From Mobilisporobacter senegalensis (GTDB taxonomy: Bacteria; Bacillota; Clostridia; Lachnospirales; Lachnospiraceae), in assembly GCF_003752155.1 (NCBI RefSeq), contig NZ_RJVG01000013.1, positions 31,547 to 95,546 of the forward strand: a DNA stretch of 64,000 nucleotides. Reading direction: 5' to 3'. Positions 44,691 through 54,061 of the stretch are shown piece by piece (position 1 is the first letter of the stretch; each line of letters opens with the position of its first letter). A program made the position numbers and the translations under genes. Below the pieces are notes generated by a model. The model had not been told where the DNA came from and did not search any database. It saw only the letters and a program-made list of their open reading frames with translations.

Positions 44691-46066
44691 TATTGGAATT
44701 CCTCCTCATTATTATATGCCGACGTTTTTCTATAAACAGATAAGGCAAACGTCGCAGAAATTACAAATACTAAAATACCGATGGTAGAAGCATAATTATA
44801 ATCTTTCTTATCTACTGTCAGTTTATATAGCCAGGTAACTAAAAGGTCTGTTTTACCTGCCTGATAATATTCATTAGTATTTGGCCCACCGGCTGACAGT
44901 AGATAAATAACATTGAAATTATTAATGTTACCAATAAACTGTGTAATTAAATATGGAGTAGTCACGAATATTACATAAGGCAGCGTAATCTTAAAAAACA
45001 TAATGAATGGCGGAGCCCCATCAATTTTTGCAGATTCATAAAGATCTTCCGGTATATTCATTAGTATTCCGGTTGTTATAAGCAGTGTATGAGGGATGCC
45101 AATCCATAAATTTATTACAATTACCGATATCCTTGCTAACGTTGGATTAGTAAAGAACGGTATTGATTTCTCAATTAAACCGAATTCTTTTAACAGCATA
45201 TTTAATGCCCCCTGATCTGCCAGGATATTCCTCATGATAAGTAAACTTACAAACTGAGGCACTGCAATGGAAAGTACAAATAAAGTTCTCCATAGCCCTT
45301 TAAATTTAATATCTTTTCGGTTGATTAACATTGCTAAAAGCATACCTAAGATATAATTTAATATGGTAGCAAAAATTGCCCAAATTATAGTCCAGCCAAG
45401 TATTGGCCAGAAAGTTTTGGATATTGTCTCTCCTGATAAAAGAATTGTATCAAAATTCTTAAGTCCGACCCAGGTAAATAGATTTCCCGGTGGTTGATGG
45501 TTATGATCATAATTAGTAAATGCAATTGTAATCATAAATATTAAAGGAAGTACTGTTAATAACAGGATACCTATTACAGGCAGAGAAAGAAATGACATAT
45601 GTAAGTTTTTATCAAACAAACTCTGAATATCATCTATAAACCCAGGAAGTTTCTTGGCTGCTTGTTTCATCTGCTGAGCTTTTATTGCAGATTTAACATT
45701 TGAATTCCAAAGGACTAAAAATGCTGCCACAATAAATAGTGTTGAAACACCAAACAGTAAAAATAACATAGAATTATCCCCAGGGACTGTAATATCAATT
45801 CCTCTTGACTCATCAAATTCCATATGTTGTCCCTGTGTACCAAGAGTTCTTAATCCAATTAATTTAGAAACTCCTGTAGTTACCATAAAGTAAATAAACC
45901 CAATTTCTAAAGACAAATAGATAAGTCCTTTTACTATCTGGCCACGTAATAAATTTGATAATCCCATTATAATAAAAGATAATTTAGTGAATATATCCCC
46001 TTCTATAAAGGTCTTGCTATAGAATTTAAATATATTTGTTTTTGATTCCTTCTTTAGCTTATCCAA
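44690..46066 (-). CDS. Maltodextrin ABC permease, MalF-like
   Basis: A 458-aa permease. An N-terminal extension with extra helices and a linker (about residues 1-165) precedes the core with the EAA loop ESAKIDGAPPFIMFFKITLPY. This long form is typical of Gram-positive MalF. It follows malE after a hairpin and is translationally coupled to the MalG-like gene. With the amylase and phosphorylase it points to uptake of maltodextrins. Confidence 0.93.
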   Translation of the reverse strand: MDKLKKESKTNIFKFYSKTFIEGDIFTKLSFIIMGLSNLLRGQIVKGLIYLSLEIGFIYFMVTTGVSKLIGLRTLGTQGQHMEFDESRGIDITVPGDNSMLFLLFGVSTLFIVAAFLVLWNSNVKSAIKAQQMKQAAKKLPGFIDDIQSLFDKNLHMSFLSLPVIGILLLTVLPLIFMITIAFTNYDHNHQPPGNLFTWVGLKNFDTILLSGETISKTFWPILGWTIIWAIFATILNYILGMLLAMLINRKDIKFKGLWRTLFVLSIAVPQFVSLLIMRNILADQGALNMLLKEFGLIEKSIPFFTNPTLARISVIVINLWIGIPHTLLITTGILMNIPEDLYESAKIDGAPPFIMFFKITLPYVIFVTTPYLITQFIGNINNFNVIYLLSAGGPNTNEYYQAGKTDLLVTWLYKLTVDKKDYNYASTIGILVFVISATFALSVYRKTSAYNNEEEFQ

Positions 46067-46162
46067 TTCATCGCCTCCATTTAATTTAATATGCCTATTG
46101 ATAAGTGAATCTATAATTCAATTGTGGCCAAAGCCACATCTAAATTAAGTTTCATTTTATAA

Positions 46163-46211
46163 AGGGGCTCGTGCAAAATACAGTAATATGAAACATTTTG
46201 CCCCAGCCCCC
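46163..46211 (-). terminator. Hairpin between malE-like and malF-like genes
   Basis: AGGGGCT (46163-46169) pairs with AGCCCC (46205-46210), with an inner GCAAAAT/ATTTTGC stem. No U-run follows directly. It may act as partial terminator or 3' shield, letting the binding-protein mRNA accumulate above the permease mRNA. Confidence 0.65.
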
Positions 46212-46241
46212 TAATATATAATTATTTACTCATTTATTTAA

Positions 46242-47543
46242 CTATTCTAATGTTGCAAGAATATTATTGACAAATGCATCCAGATTTTCTTGTAGATTTT
46301 CTTTCGTAACTTCCTTATTCATGATACCAGCACCAAATGCTTCTGACGGAGCCCAGTAATTTCCACTTTGTGGAATAGAAGTTTGTAATGTTGCATATTG
46401 AGACTGTTCTGATAATGCTGCTACTGCAGGATTTACAGATAAAGCTTCTGTATTACTTGCTAACTCAACATTCGTTGGTGCATAACTTCTTGTTTCAAAA
46501 CGCATTTGTTGGCATTCTTTACTTGTTAAATAATCAGCTAAAGCCATTGCTGCTTCCGGATATTGTGTTTGTGAATTTACACCATAAAGTTTGAAGTTTG
46601 CCATACCGCTTAATTGTACTTCTTTCCCATCTAAATTAATAGTAGGTAATTTTGCAACTCCGTAATTTTCTCCTAAAGCTTTTGAAATATTTTCTGCGTT
46701 CCAGGTACCTGACATAGTTGCTCCTAATGTGCCGCCTTGGAAAGCTGCCAGTAATAATCCATCATCATGATTTGCAAATTTTTTATTATTTGCAAGATCG
46801 ATTAAATAATTACCTACTTTTACGCCATTTGCGTCATTAAATGTTACAGTAGTTGGATCTGTTCCATCTGCTCCAAATAATTGGCATCCAGCTGCAAAGA
46901 AAAAGGAAGATAAATACCATCCGTTATCTGCATCAAATGAAAAATTGATAACATTTGGTCCTAAATCTTTTTCCATCATAGTTTCTAAACTCTTAACTTC
47001 ATCTTCCGTATATTTGCTCTTATCATAGTACATGAAATATGTATCTGCAGAAGATGGATAAGCATATAATTCTCCACCAACCGTTGCTGCCTGGATGGAA
47101 GGTTCAGAATTTGCGGCGATGATTGCATCTTTATTAAGAGTAATTCTATATAAAGCACCTGCTGCCTGTAATTCAGCAATTTGGTCTGATGCAAAAGCAA
47201 ATACATCAGCTGCTACAGAAGTATCTTTTAAAACTTCGGTCTTGGCATCAGCTTCACTAACTACACCTAAAGAGATGTCTAAATTATCTTCTGGATAAAG
47301 TGCCTTAAAGTTTTCAACCATTTTTCCTAACATTTCTTGATCTTCTTGAGAACCCCATACTTTTAAAGTTGCATCTCCGAGTTTTTTCGTTTCATCTGTT
47401 GCAGTGTCCCCTTCTGCATTTTCAGTTGCTTGTTCTGTTTCTTTTTCAGCTGCTGGCTCTTCTTTTTTACTACAAGCAGTAAAACTTGCAACTAATAAAG
47501 AAACTACCATAAGTAATGCAATGAGTTTTTTACCTTTTTTCAT
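46242..47543 (-). CDS. Maltodextrin-binding lipoprotein, MalE-like
   Basis: A 433-aa extracellular solute-binding protein. The lipoprotein signal ends with the lipobox FTAC (C24), followed by an E/A/T-rich linker. ATLKVWGSQEDQEMLGKMVENF opens the family 1 binding fold. I chose ATG at 47543 (GAGAGG upstream, signal peptide in place); the frame runs 40 codons further upstream into the glgP end. It lies 55 nt after glgP and probably shares its transcript. Confidence 0.93.
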   Translation of the reverse strand: MKKGKKLIALLMVVSLLVASFTACSKKEEPAAEKETEQATENAEGDTATDETKKLGDATLKVWGSQEDQEMLGKMVENFKALYPEDNLDISLGVVSEADAKTEVLKDTSVAADVFAFASDQIAELQAAGALYRITLNKDAIIAANSEPSIQAATVGGELYAYPSSADTYFMYYDKSKYTEDEVKSLETMMEKDLGPNVINFSFDADNGWYLSSFFFAAGCQLFGADGTDPTTVTFNDANGVKVGNYLIDLANNKKFANHDDGLLLAAFQGGTLGATMSGTWNAENISKALGENYGVAKLPTINLDGKEVQLSGMANFKLYGVNSQTQYPEAAMALADYLTSKECQQMRFETRSYAPTNVELASNTEALSVNPAVAALSEQSQYATLQTSIPQSGNYWAPSEAFGAGIMNKEVTKENLQENLDAFVNNILATLE

Positions 47544-47598
47544 AATTTCTACCTCTCTCTTTCTTTTATTAATTAAATATGCCAGTGACATATTAAAT

Positions 47599-49932
47599 TC
47601 ACACCTTCCAAATGTCCTCTTTGTAATCCATAATAGTTCTGTCACTTGAGAATTTACCGGCATTTGCAGTATTTAAGAAACATTTTCTTCTAAATTCATA
47701 AGTATTAGAATAATCTCTATTTGCTTTTAACTTAGTTTCACAATAAGGAATAAAATCCTGTAATAAGTAATAGTGATCTGCTTTATGCCAGCTTGCACCT
47801 TCTAAAAGGGAAGTATATAGTTCTTTGAACATTCCAGTATCACCATCATCAAATGTACCATCTACAAGAGTATCCACAACTTTTTTTATTCTCGGATTTT
47901 CTTCATATAGTTTCTTAGGATGATACGTCTTACTGATTTCCTGAATATCTTCTACTCTTGCACCGAAAATATAATTATTGTCTATACCTGCCTGTTCTAC
48001 TATTTCTACATTTGCCCCATCAAAGGTTCCCAGTGTAACTGCACCATTTAGCATGAATTTCATGTTGCCTGTTCCAGATGCTTCTGTTCCAGCCGTAGAT
48101 ATCTGTTCTGAGAAATCTGCTGCCGGAGTAATTTTTTCCGCATAGGATACATTATAATTTGAAACAAAGACTACTTGGAGTTTATCATTCACTTCTTTAT
48201 CTTCACGAATCATTTTTGCAATTTCATTAATAAATTTAATGATTCCTTTTGCCCTAAAATAGCCAGGTGCTGCTTTTGCTCCAAAGATATATACCGTTGG
48301 ATTAAATTCTTTAATTCTTCCATCCTTTAAGCCAAAATAAATATCCAGAATTGAAAATGCATTTAATAGCTGTCTCTTGTATTCATGTAATCTTTTAACC
48401 TGAATATCAAAGATAAAATCCGGGTTTATTATAATACCCTCTTGTTTTTTAATATATTCTGCTAATTGATGTTTTTTAATTTTCTTTATATCATCAAACT
48501 GCTTCATTACAGCTTTATCATCTTTATATTTTTCAAGATCTTTTAATTTATCAAGATCTGTCAGCCATGCATTGCCAATTTTATCGGTAATAAATCCAGA
48601 CAATTCCATATTAGCTAATGCAAGCCATCTTCTTTGAGTGATACCATTGGTTTTATTATTAAAACGTTCCGGATAGATTTCATACCATTCATGAAGTGCA
48701 TCATTTTTAAGAATTTCTGTATGAATCTGGGCAACACCATTGGTAGAGTGACTGGCAAAGATAGCCAACCTTGCCATATGTATCAGATTTTTATCAATAA
48801 TATAATATTTCTGCTGTTCTTCACCTTTCACACCAAGTCCTTTTAGTTCCTTCACAAGAGCTTTTTGAATCATTACCACATACTTATATACATTTGGAAT
48901 AACTGATTTAAAGAGGGAAACATTCCATTTTTCGAGTGCTTCAGACATTACAGTATGATTTGTATAAGCAAAGACCTCTTTTGCAATTTTTAATGCTTTT
49001 GCAAATGAAATCCCCTCATCTTCCATTAGAATACGTATAAATTCAGGTATCGCAACAACAGGATGAGTATCATTTAACTGAATTGCATATTCCATTGAAA
49101 AATTGCTAAAATCATTTCCATTGACCATCTTATATTTCTTCACTATATCTTGCAGTGATGCACTTGAGAAAAAGTACTGTTGTTTCAAACGAAGTTTTTT
49201 ACCTGCATCCGTATCATCATTTGGATATAAAACACTGGTAATTGATTCTGCATCATTTTTCTCCTTAAAGGACTTATCATATTTTTGATTGTTAAATAAT
49301 TCAAAATTAAAATTCTCAGTGGGTTCAGATTGCCATAATCTTAATGTATTTATTTTATTAGCACCATATCCTATTACTGGTGTATCATATGGCACTGCAT
49401 AGACTGTCTGGTTCTTAAAATGAATTAGAATTTTCTCGTTTTCTTTACGAACAGACCACGGATCTCCTGCCCTTTGCCAGTCATCTGCTACTTCCTTTTG
49501 AAAACCGTCTTCAAAATATTGTTTAAACAATCCATAACGGTACCTTAAACCATATCCATTTAAAGTAACTCCAACTGTTGCAGCCGAGTCTAAAAAACAT
49601 GCAGCAAGACGTCCAAGACCTCCATTCCCGAGGGCCGCATCTTCAATATCTTCAAATACCCTGATATCTATACCGTTTTCACTCATAAGCTCACTAAATT
49701 GATTTAATAAACCTAGGTTTAGAAGATTACTGTATATTAATCTGCCAATTAGAAATTCAGCTGAGAAATAACATACTTTTTTTCCTTTCCAATTAAGGCC
49801 TTGATCTTTCTTTAAAGTATTCATAGCTGCTTTAGAAACTGCATTATATAGTTCAACTGTACTTGCTTCTTTTATTGATTTACCATAATCTAAATTAAGA
49901 ATATCGATTACATTATTTTTAAAATTAGCCAT
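47599..49932 (-). CDS. glgP: Glycogen/maltodextrin phosphorylase
   Basis: Releases glucose-1-phosphate from alpha-1,4-glucans using phosphate and a PLP cofactor. Signatures DAALGNGGLGRLAACFLDS, YGLRYRYGLF and EASGTGNMKFMLNGAVTLGTFDGANVE (PLP lysine) are intact. At 777 aa it is full length without regulatory extension. I chose ATG at 49932 after GGAGGGAG; the frame opens seven codons earlier. First gene of the glucan operon, so imported dextrins are phosphorolysed inside the cell. Confidence 0.96.
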   Translation of the reverse strand: MANFKNNVIDILNLDYGKSIKEASTVELYNAVSKAAMNTLKKDQGLNWKGKKVCYFSAEFLIGRLIYSNLLNLGLLNQFSELMSENGIDIRVFEDIEDAALGNGGLGRLAACFLDSAATVGVTLNGYGLRYRYGLFKQYFEDGFQKEVADDWQRAGDPWSVRKENEKILIHFKNQTVYAVPYDTPVIGYGANKINTLRLWQSEPTENFNFELFNNQKYDKSFKEKNDAESITSVLYPNDDTDAGKKLRLKQQYFFSSASLQDIVKKYKMVNGNDFSNFSMEYAIQLNDTHPVVAIPEFIRILMEDEGISFAKALKIAKEVFAYTNHTVMSEALEKWNVSLFKSVIPNVYKYVVMIQKALVKELKGLGVKGEEQQKYYIIDKNLIHMARLAIFASHSTNGVAQIHTEILKNDALHEWYEIYPERFNNKTNGITQRRWLALANMELSGFITDKIGNAWLTDLDKLKDLEKYKDDKAVMKQFDDIKKIKKHQLAEYIKKQEGIIINPDFIFDIQVKRLHEYKRQLLNAFSILDIYFGLKDGRIKEFNPTVYIFGAKAAPGYFRAKGIIKFINEIAKMIREDKEVNDKLQVVFVSNYNVSYAEKITPAADFSEQISTAGTEASGTGNMKFMLNGAVTLGTFDGANVEIVEQAGIDNNYIFGARVEDIQEISKTYHPKKLYEENPRIKKVVDTLVDGTFDDGDTGMFKELYTSLLEGASWHKADHYYLLQDFIPYCETKLKANRDYSNTYEFRRKCFLNTANAGKFSSDRTIMDYKEDIWKV

Positions 49933-49999
49933 TTGTTCTCCCTCCGTAGCCATAAAAACGACACTTTTCTATTGATTCCGTATTTTTATTTTAAAATAT

Positions 50000-50017
50000 T
50001 TTCGATAAGTTTCGAAA
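50000..50017. promoter_or_regulatory. Candidate LacI-family operator at glgP
   Basis: The 18-bp site TTTCGATAAGTTTCGAAA has TTTCGA and TCGAAA arms spaced by 6 nt and lies just downstream of the glgP -10 box, where a repressor would block transcription. A second inverted pair CGGTTA/TAACCG is at 50129-50151. Confidence 0.5.
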
Positions 50018-50026
50018 TACATTCTA

Positions 50027-50055
50027 AGATTATCACATACCGATATCTTTGTCAA
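50027..50055 (-). promoter_or_regulatory. Promoter of the glgP-mal operon
   Basis: TTGACA (complement of 50050-50055), 17 nt, then an extended -10 TGATAATCT (TAATCT is the complement of 50027-50032). Confidence 0.8.
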
Positions 50056-50215
50056 TAGTTTGCGTTGCATTATCCGTTGTTTTATATAGATTTTAAATCC
50101 TTTTATATATAGATTTTGGTTAATATCACGGTTAATTCCTGAAAATAACCGATAAAATGCATTTTAAAAATATATTAATTTTTTCATTAAAAATGACCAA
50201 AATAGAAAGAAATGA

Positions 50216-50244
50216 TTGAAAAAGATTTTTATAAGGTTTATACT
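50216..50244 (+). promoter_or_regulatory. Promoter of the LacI-family regulator gene
   Basis: TTGAAA (50216-50221), 17 nt, TATACT (50239-50244), about 105 nt before the ATG. Confidence 0.7.
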
Positions 50245-50350
50245 AATGCTGGTATATGAGGGATAACACATTTTTATTTTTGGGGATCTGGAGATTAATC
50301 TATTATATATTTTTTATTAGATTTCTTTATTAAGTGTGCGGAGGTATAAA

Positions 50351-51424
50351 ATGGCTACAATTAAAGATATTGCTGCTAAACTTGGTATTGCAGTTAGCAC
50401 TGTATCAAAAGGGTTAAACGGTGCTAGTGATATTAGTGATGATATGAGACAGCTTGTACTTGATACAGCAGTTGAAATGGGTTATGCATCCAAAAAGATG
50501 AAAACTCTAAAGAGTAGAAAAGTCTGCATTCTCGTAGAGAATATGGATTACGAAAGTATCGATCAATTTGGTTATGAATTAATTGTTGGATTTAAATTGT
50601 CTGCTGCAAGAAAGCATTGGGATGTTACTGTAATTCCAGCCAACCTAAATATGCAGGCAATCGAAAAATATGATACATATATGTTAAAGAATGGCTTTAG
50701 TGGTGCATTCTTAATCGGCTTTGCCCTTCATGATGATTGGGTTAAACAGTTAAGTAAAACCACGGTTCCTACTGTCTTATTTGATAACTACATTGCAGGT
50801 AATAATCATGTTGGTTATGTAGGTACTGATAGTTTTGAAGGAATTCAAATGGCCATTGATCACTTAGCAGGATTAGGTCATAAGCAAATTGCGTTTTTAA
50901 ATGGATCAAAAAATTCCATGGTATCTGAACAACGTCATCAGGCATTTGTTCAAAGTATGGAAGAAAATAAATTAGAAGTAAAAGATAGTTTAATTGAATA
51001 TGGGTATTATGTTCCTGATTGTGCCAAGTACCATGTTCCTAAATTTTTAAAGCAAGGGGCCACTGCCATCGTTTGTGCCAGTGACTTAATTGCTTCCGGC
51101 GTGATCGCAGAAGTAAAGAAGTTTGGACTTAGAGTTCCAGAAGATATCAGTGTAATAGGATTTGATGATCTTCCTATTTCAAATCAGCTTGAACCTCCCT
51201 TGACTACAATCCGTCAGGACCGAATTGATTTAGGGAAAAGTGCTCTCCTTTTATTAGATGGCCTGGTTCATAATGTTACAATAAGCAAATTATTACTTAG
51301 GGCTAAATTTATTAAAAGAGAGTCTTGTAGTACTTATAATCCATCTGCTGTTAAGAAGATCAAATCAAGTGTTAAAAAAGTAGATGATCCTAAGGATAAT
51401 CCAGATTCAGAAACTGAATCATAA
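50351..51424 (+). CDS. LacI-family transcriptional regulator of the glucan operon
   Basis: A 357-aa repressor. The N-terminal helix-turn-helix ATIKDIAAKLGIAVSTVSKGLNG (residues 2-24) and hinge are followed by a periplasmic-binding-like effector domain. KGLN replaces the more usual RALN/RVLN hinge-helix entry. The ATG follows GCGGAGG; a GTG five codons earlier is ignored. It is divergent from glgP, so control of the glucan operon by a maltodextrin-type effector is likely. Confidence 0.92.
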   Translation: MATIKDIAAKLGIAVSTVSKGLNGASDISDDMRQLVLDTAVEMGYASKKMKTLKSRKVCILVENMDYESIDQFGYELIVGFKLSAARKHWDVTVIPANLNMQAIEKYDTYMLKNGFSGAFLIGFALHDDWVKQLSKTTVPTVLFDNYIAGNNHVGYVGTDSFEGIQMAIDHLAGLGHKQIAFLNGSKNSMVSEQRHQAFVQSMEENKLEVKDSLIEYGYYVPDCAKYHVPKFLKQGATAIVCASDLIASGVIAEVKKFGLRVPEDISVIGFDDLPISNQLEPPLTTIRQDRIDLGKSALLLLDGLVHNVTISKLLLRAKFIKRESCSTYNPSAVKKIKSSVKKVDDPKDNPDSETES

Positions 51425-51451
51425 ATGCTTTTTGAATTATAGAAACTTACA

Positions 51452-51484
51452 AAAAACGATATAGCCAAAGCTATATCGTTTTTA
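51452..51484. terminator. Bidirectional terminator, LacI gene / fliS
   Basis: A perfect 14-bp stem (51452-51465 with 51470-51483) with a CAAA loop and flanking A and T runs between convergent genes. Confidence 0.9.
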
Positions 51485-51508
51485 TTTTATCTTAATTTTC
51501 TTATTTAA

Positions 51509-51988
51509 TTATGCTTTAAAACCTCTTGAATGTTGTTTTGGATCTATATAGGTCTCATTCAATGTTCCTTTACCATAGGTAAGTCCGGCATATAATTGTT
51601 GAGTGTTTTGCATTAAAGGTTCTGAAGTATCCTCTTTTGCTACTCCTTCGAAACCAACCAGCAGACGGTTCATTACTTTTATGGCACTTTCAAGGTCATC
51701 CGGCTTTTTCTTAATGATAGCAGCAATAATCCTTTTATTGGTATACAGATATAACTGCATCAAATCATAAGACATTACATATTTAAAATCTAGTGAATTG
51801 ATTAATTTACTAACAAACTTTTGAGCATGTTTTAATTCTTTACCGAAGGTTTTTATATCGCTATTCTCATATGCTTTTATCCCATTTTTTAAATCTTCTA
51901 ATATGATTTCATACATTATCACGATTAATTCACTGCGATTCGCCTGAGATACTCTTGCGGCATAAGTTTGTGTCATAACACTGTCCAT
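51509..51988 (-). CDS. fliS: Flagellin export chaperone FliS
   Basis: A 159-aa four-helix chaperone that holds flagellin in the cytoplasm before export. The N-terminal YAARVSQANRSELIVIMYEIILEDLKNGIKAY matches FliS (usual pattern Y..... LI.MLY...). At 159 aa it is longer than the typical 130 residues, with an extra C-terminal tail. It starts 21 nt after the flagellin gene, so chaperone and client are made together. Confidence 0.88.
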   Translation of the reverse strand: MDSVMTQTYAARVSQANRSELIVIMYEIILEDLKNGIKAYENSDIKTFGKELKHAQKFVSKLINSLDFKYVMSYDLMQLYLYTNKRIIAAIIKKKPDDLESAIKVMNRLLVGFEGVAKEDTSEPLMQNTQQLYAGLTYGKGTLNETYIDPKQHSRGFKA

Positions 51989-52009
51989 GGTAACTCTTCC
52001 TTCCTGATC

Positions 52010-53995
52010 TTAGCCCTGTAATAAAGTTAACACATTTTGTGGCCTTTCATTGGCTTGTGCAAGCATAGCTGTACCTGCCTGGGTTAGTACCTGCAATTGA
52101 GTATAATTAGCCATTTCTTCTGCCATATCAACATCCTCTATACGGGATAAGGCTTCTGTCATATTTTCAGAACCTACGTCAAGATTTGCAATAGAATGCT
52201 CTAACCGGTTCTGATATGCACCTAATTTGGCACGTATTGCAGATACCGTATCTACAGCTTTAGAGACAGCAGTAATTGCCTCTTGTGCTCCTTCTTCTGT
52301 AGATAAATTGATCTTATCAATACCTAAAGTCTTAGGTGTAACTTCTGGTATTGTAACTACCATTGTCTGTCCTTCATTGGCACCAATCTGAAGTTCCATT
52401 GGACCTGCTTTAAGAACGCTGATCGTTGCTTTTGTTCCTTTATCGCTTATTACAAATGTTCCATCGGCATTAACAATCGTAATAGTATCTCCATCTACTG
52501 TAATTGATTCACCAGGTTTTAAAATATATCCATCACTGTAATCCGCTTCTCCTTCGACTCCCTTTACATTCACATCTTCAGGTACACCTAATAAAGCCGC
52601 TAATGCAGGATTATCACATTCAAAGTCTATTTCTATATCATCTCCATATTCCACTGATGATATTTTAAACATATTGTCTTTAAACTCTACTTTAATAGCA
52701 TCATCGCCTGTTAATGTTCCTTCCAGGGCAGTGAGTTTATTAATAATATCTTCCAGAGTGTCATCTACTGCAATAGTAACTGTTTCTCCATTGATGGTAA
52801 TAGTACCTGCTTGGCCGGCAGCTATCTTATCCGTTGCTGACATGGTAACAGATGTTCCGTTAATAACGGCCTGTTCGGATACCTTCGTTATAACAACCAT
52901 TCCTGCTATAGTACTCGCATCCGTAGAATTCGTAATTTCTGAATCAAAGAATGCGGTTTTTGCGGTTCCATCATTAATTTCATATTTCATTTCAAAACCG
53001 CCTCTATCTGTTACAGTAATCACATTCCCTTTTGCAGATACTGTTGCAGTAGGACTAAAATTATTTCCACATACCGCTTTCGCATCAACTCCTGTAGCTT
53101 TTGCTCCACCCATGGTAAGACCTAATTTTGCTGCTAATCCTAGTTTTTCACAACGTATCTCAAGTGTTTGGTCTGATCCATATTCTTCTGATACAAAAAC
53201 AAGAGAGTTATTCGTTAATACGCTGGTAGCATTATATCCGGCTCTTTCTGAAGAATAATTAATATCATCCGGTGATAATTTTGTTGTGTCACTTCCAAAG
53301 ACAGCAACATTAAGAGAATCACCTAAATCACGAAGTTTTTTATAGATTGTTTCAAGAGTGTCCCCAACTTCGATTTCTATCTCTTGTCCATTAATGCTGA
53401 TTGTGCCTGCATCTGCTGCCGTAATCGTTTCTGTAGCTGTCATAGTTACCGTATTTCCAACAATTACTGCCTGTCTTGCATCCTGTGTAACTGTAATTTC
53501 ATAATCCTTTACACCTACTGCATCTGATAAAGAAATTAACTTAATATTATTTTCTGAAGAATATGATTTACGATCTATATTTCCATTTAATAATGTTTTC
53601 GTATTGAATTCCGTGGTATCTGAAATTCTTTGAATTTCTGCATTTAAATTTGTGATCTCTTCTTGAATTGCTTTACGGTCTTCCAATGTATTCGTACCAT
53701 TAGCAGCTTGTACAGATAATTCCCTCATTCTTTGAAGCATTGCCTGAACTTCAGATAAAGCCCCTTCTGCTGTCTGAATTACGGAGATTCCATCAGATGC
53801 ATTTCTAGATGCCTGATCAAGTCCTGCAATCTGAGTTTTCATTTTTTGGGAAATAGCCATTCCTGCCGCATCATCTGCTGCACGGTTAATTCTTAATCCT
53901 GAAGATAATCTTTCTAAACTTTTCTCTAATGCATTTTCATTTCTTCCTAAAATGCTATTTGCTTTTATCGCAGATATATTATGGTTTATTCTCAT
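52010..53995 (-). CDS. Flagellin with large duplicated central domain
   Basis: The filament subunit. The conserved D0/D1 ends are clear: MRINHNISAIKANSILG at the N-terminus and NMTEALSRIEDVDMAEEMANY to the C-terminus. The 661-aa protein has a central region with a ~180-residue duplication (about 165-345 and 365-545): each half has VTM-A-T, AGTI-INGE/Q and EYG-D...C blocks. Cysteines at 282, 309 and 460 are unusual for a flagellin. It follows the DUF6240 gene and precedes fliS. Confidence 0.95.
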   Translation of the reverse strand: MRINHNISAIKANSILGRNENALEKSLERLSSGLRINRAADDAAGMAISQKMKTQIAGLDQASRNASDGISVIQTAEGALSEVQAMLQRMRELSVQAANGTNTLEDRKAIQEEITNLNAEIQRISDTTEFNTKTLLNGNIDRKSYSSENNIKLISLSDAVGVKDYEITVTQDARQAVIVGNTVTMTATETITAADAGTISINGQEIEIEVGDTLETIYKKLRDLGDSLNVAVFGSDTTKLSPDDINYSSERAGYNATSVLTNNSLVFVSEEYGSDQTLEIRCEKLGLAAKLGLTMGGAKATGVDAKAVCGNNFSPTATVSAKGNVITVTDRGGFEMKYEINDGTAKTAFFDSEITNSTDASTIAGMVVITKVSEQAVINGTSVTMSATDKIAAGQAGTITINGETVTIAVDDTLEDIINKLTALEGTLTGDDAIKVEFKDNMFKISSVEYGDDIEIDFECDNPALAALLGVPEDVNVKGVEGEADYSDGYILKPGESITVDGDTITIVNADGTFVISDKGTKATISVLKAGPMELQIGANEGQTMVVTIPEVTPKTLGIDKINLSTEEGAQEAITAVSKAVDTVSAIRAKLGAYQNRLEHSIANLDVGSENMTEALSRIEDVDMAEEMANYTQLQVLTQAGTAMLAQANERPQNVLTLLQG

Positions 53996-54061
53996 TTTTT
54001 CTTAACCCTTTCTATTCCGAATTTATTGTTGTTACTCGATAAATCTATTATTTATATTTGT

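Noticed and set aside
52674..53258. 194-codon plus-strand ORF inside the flagellin gene
   Set aside because: Antisense shadow of the strongly supported flagellin reading frame.
53996..54061. Sigma-28 promoter directly before flagellin
   Set aside because: No TAAA-N15-GCCGATAT-like match in the 66-nt gap; the flagellin gene may depend on the upstream promoter, or on a site inside the DUF6240 gene.
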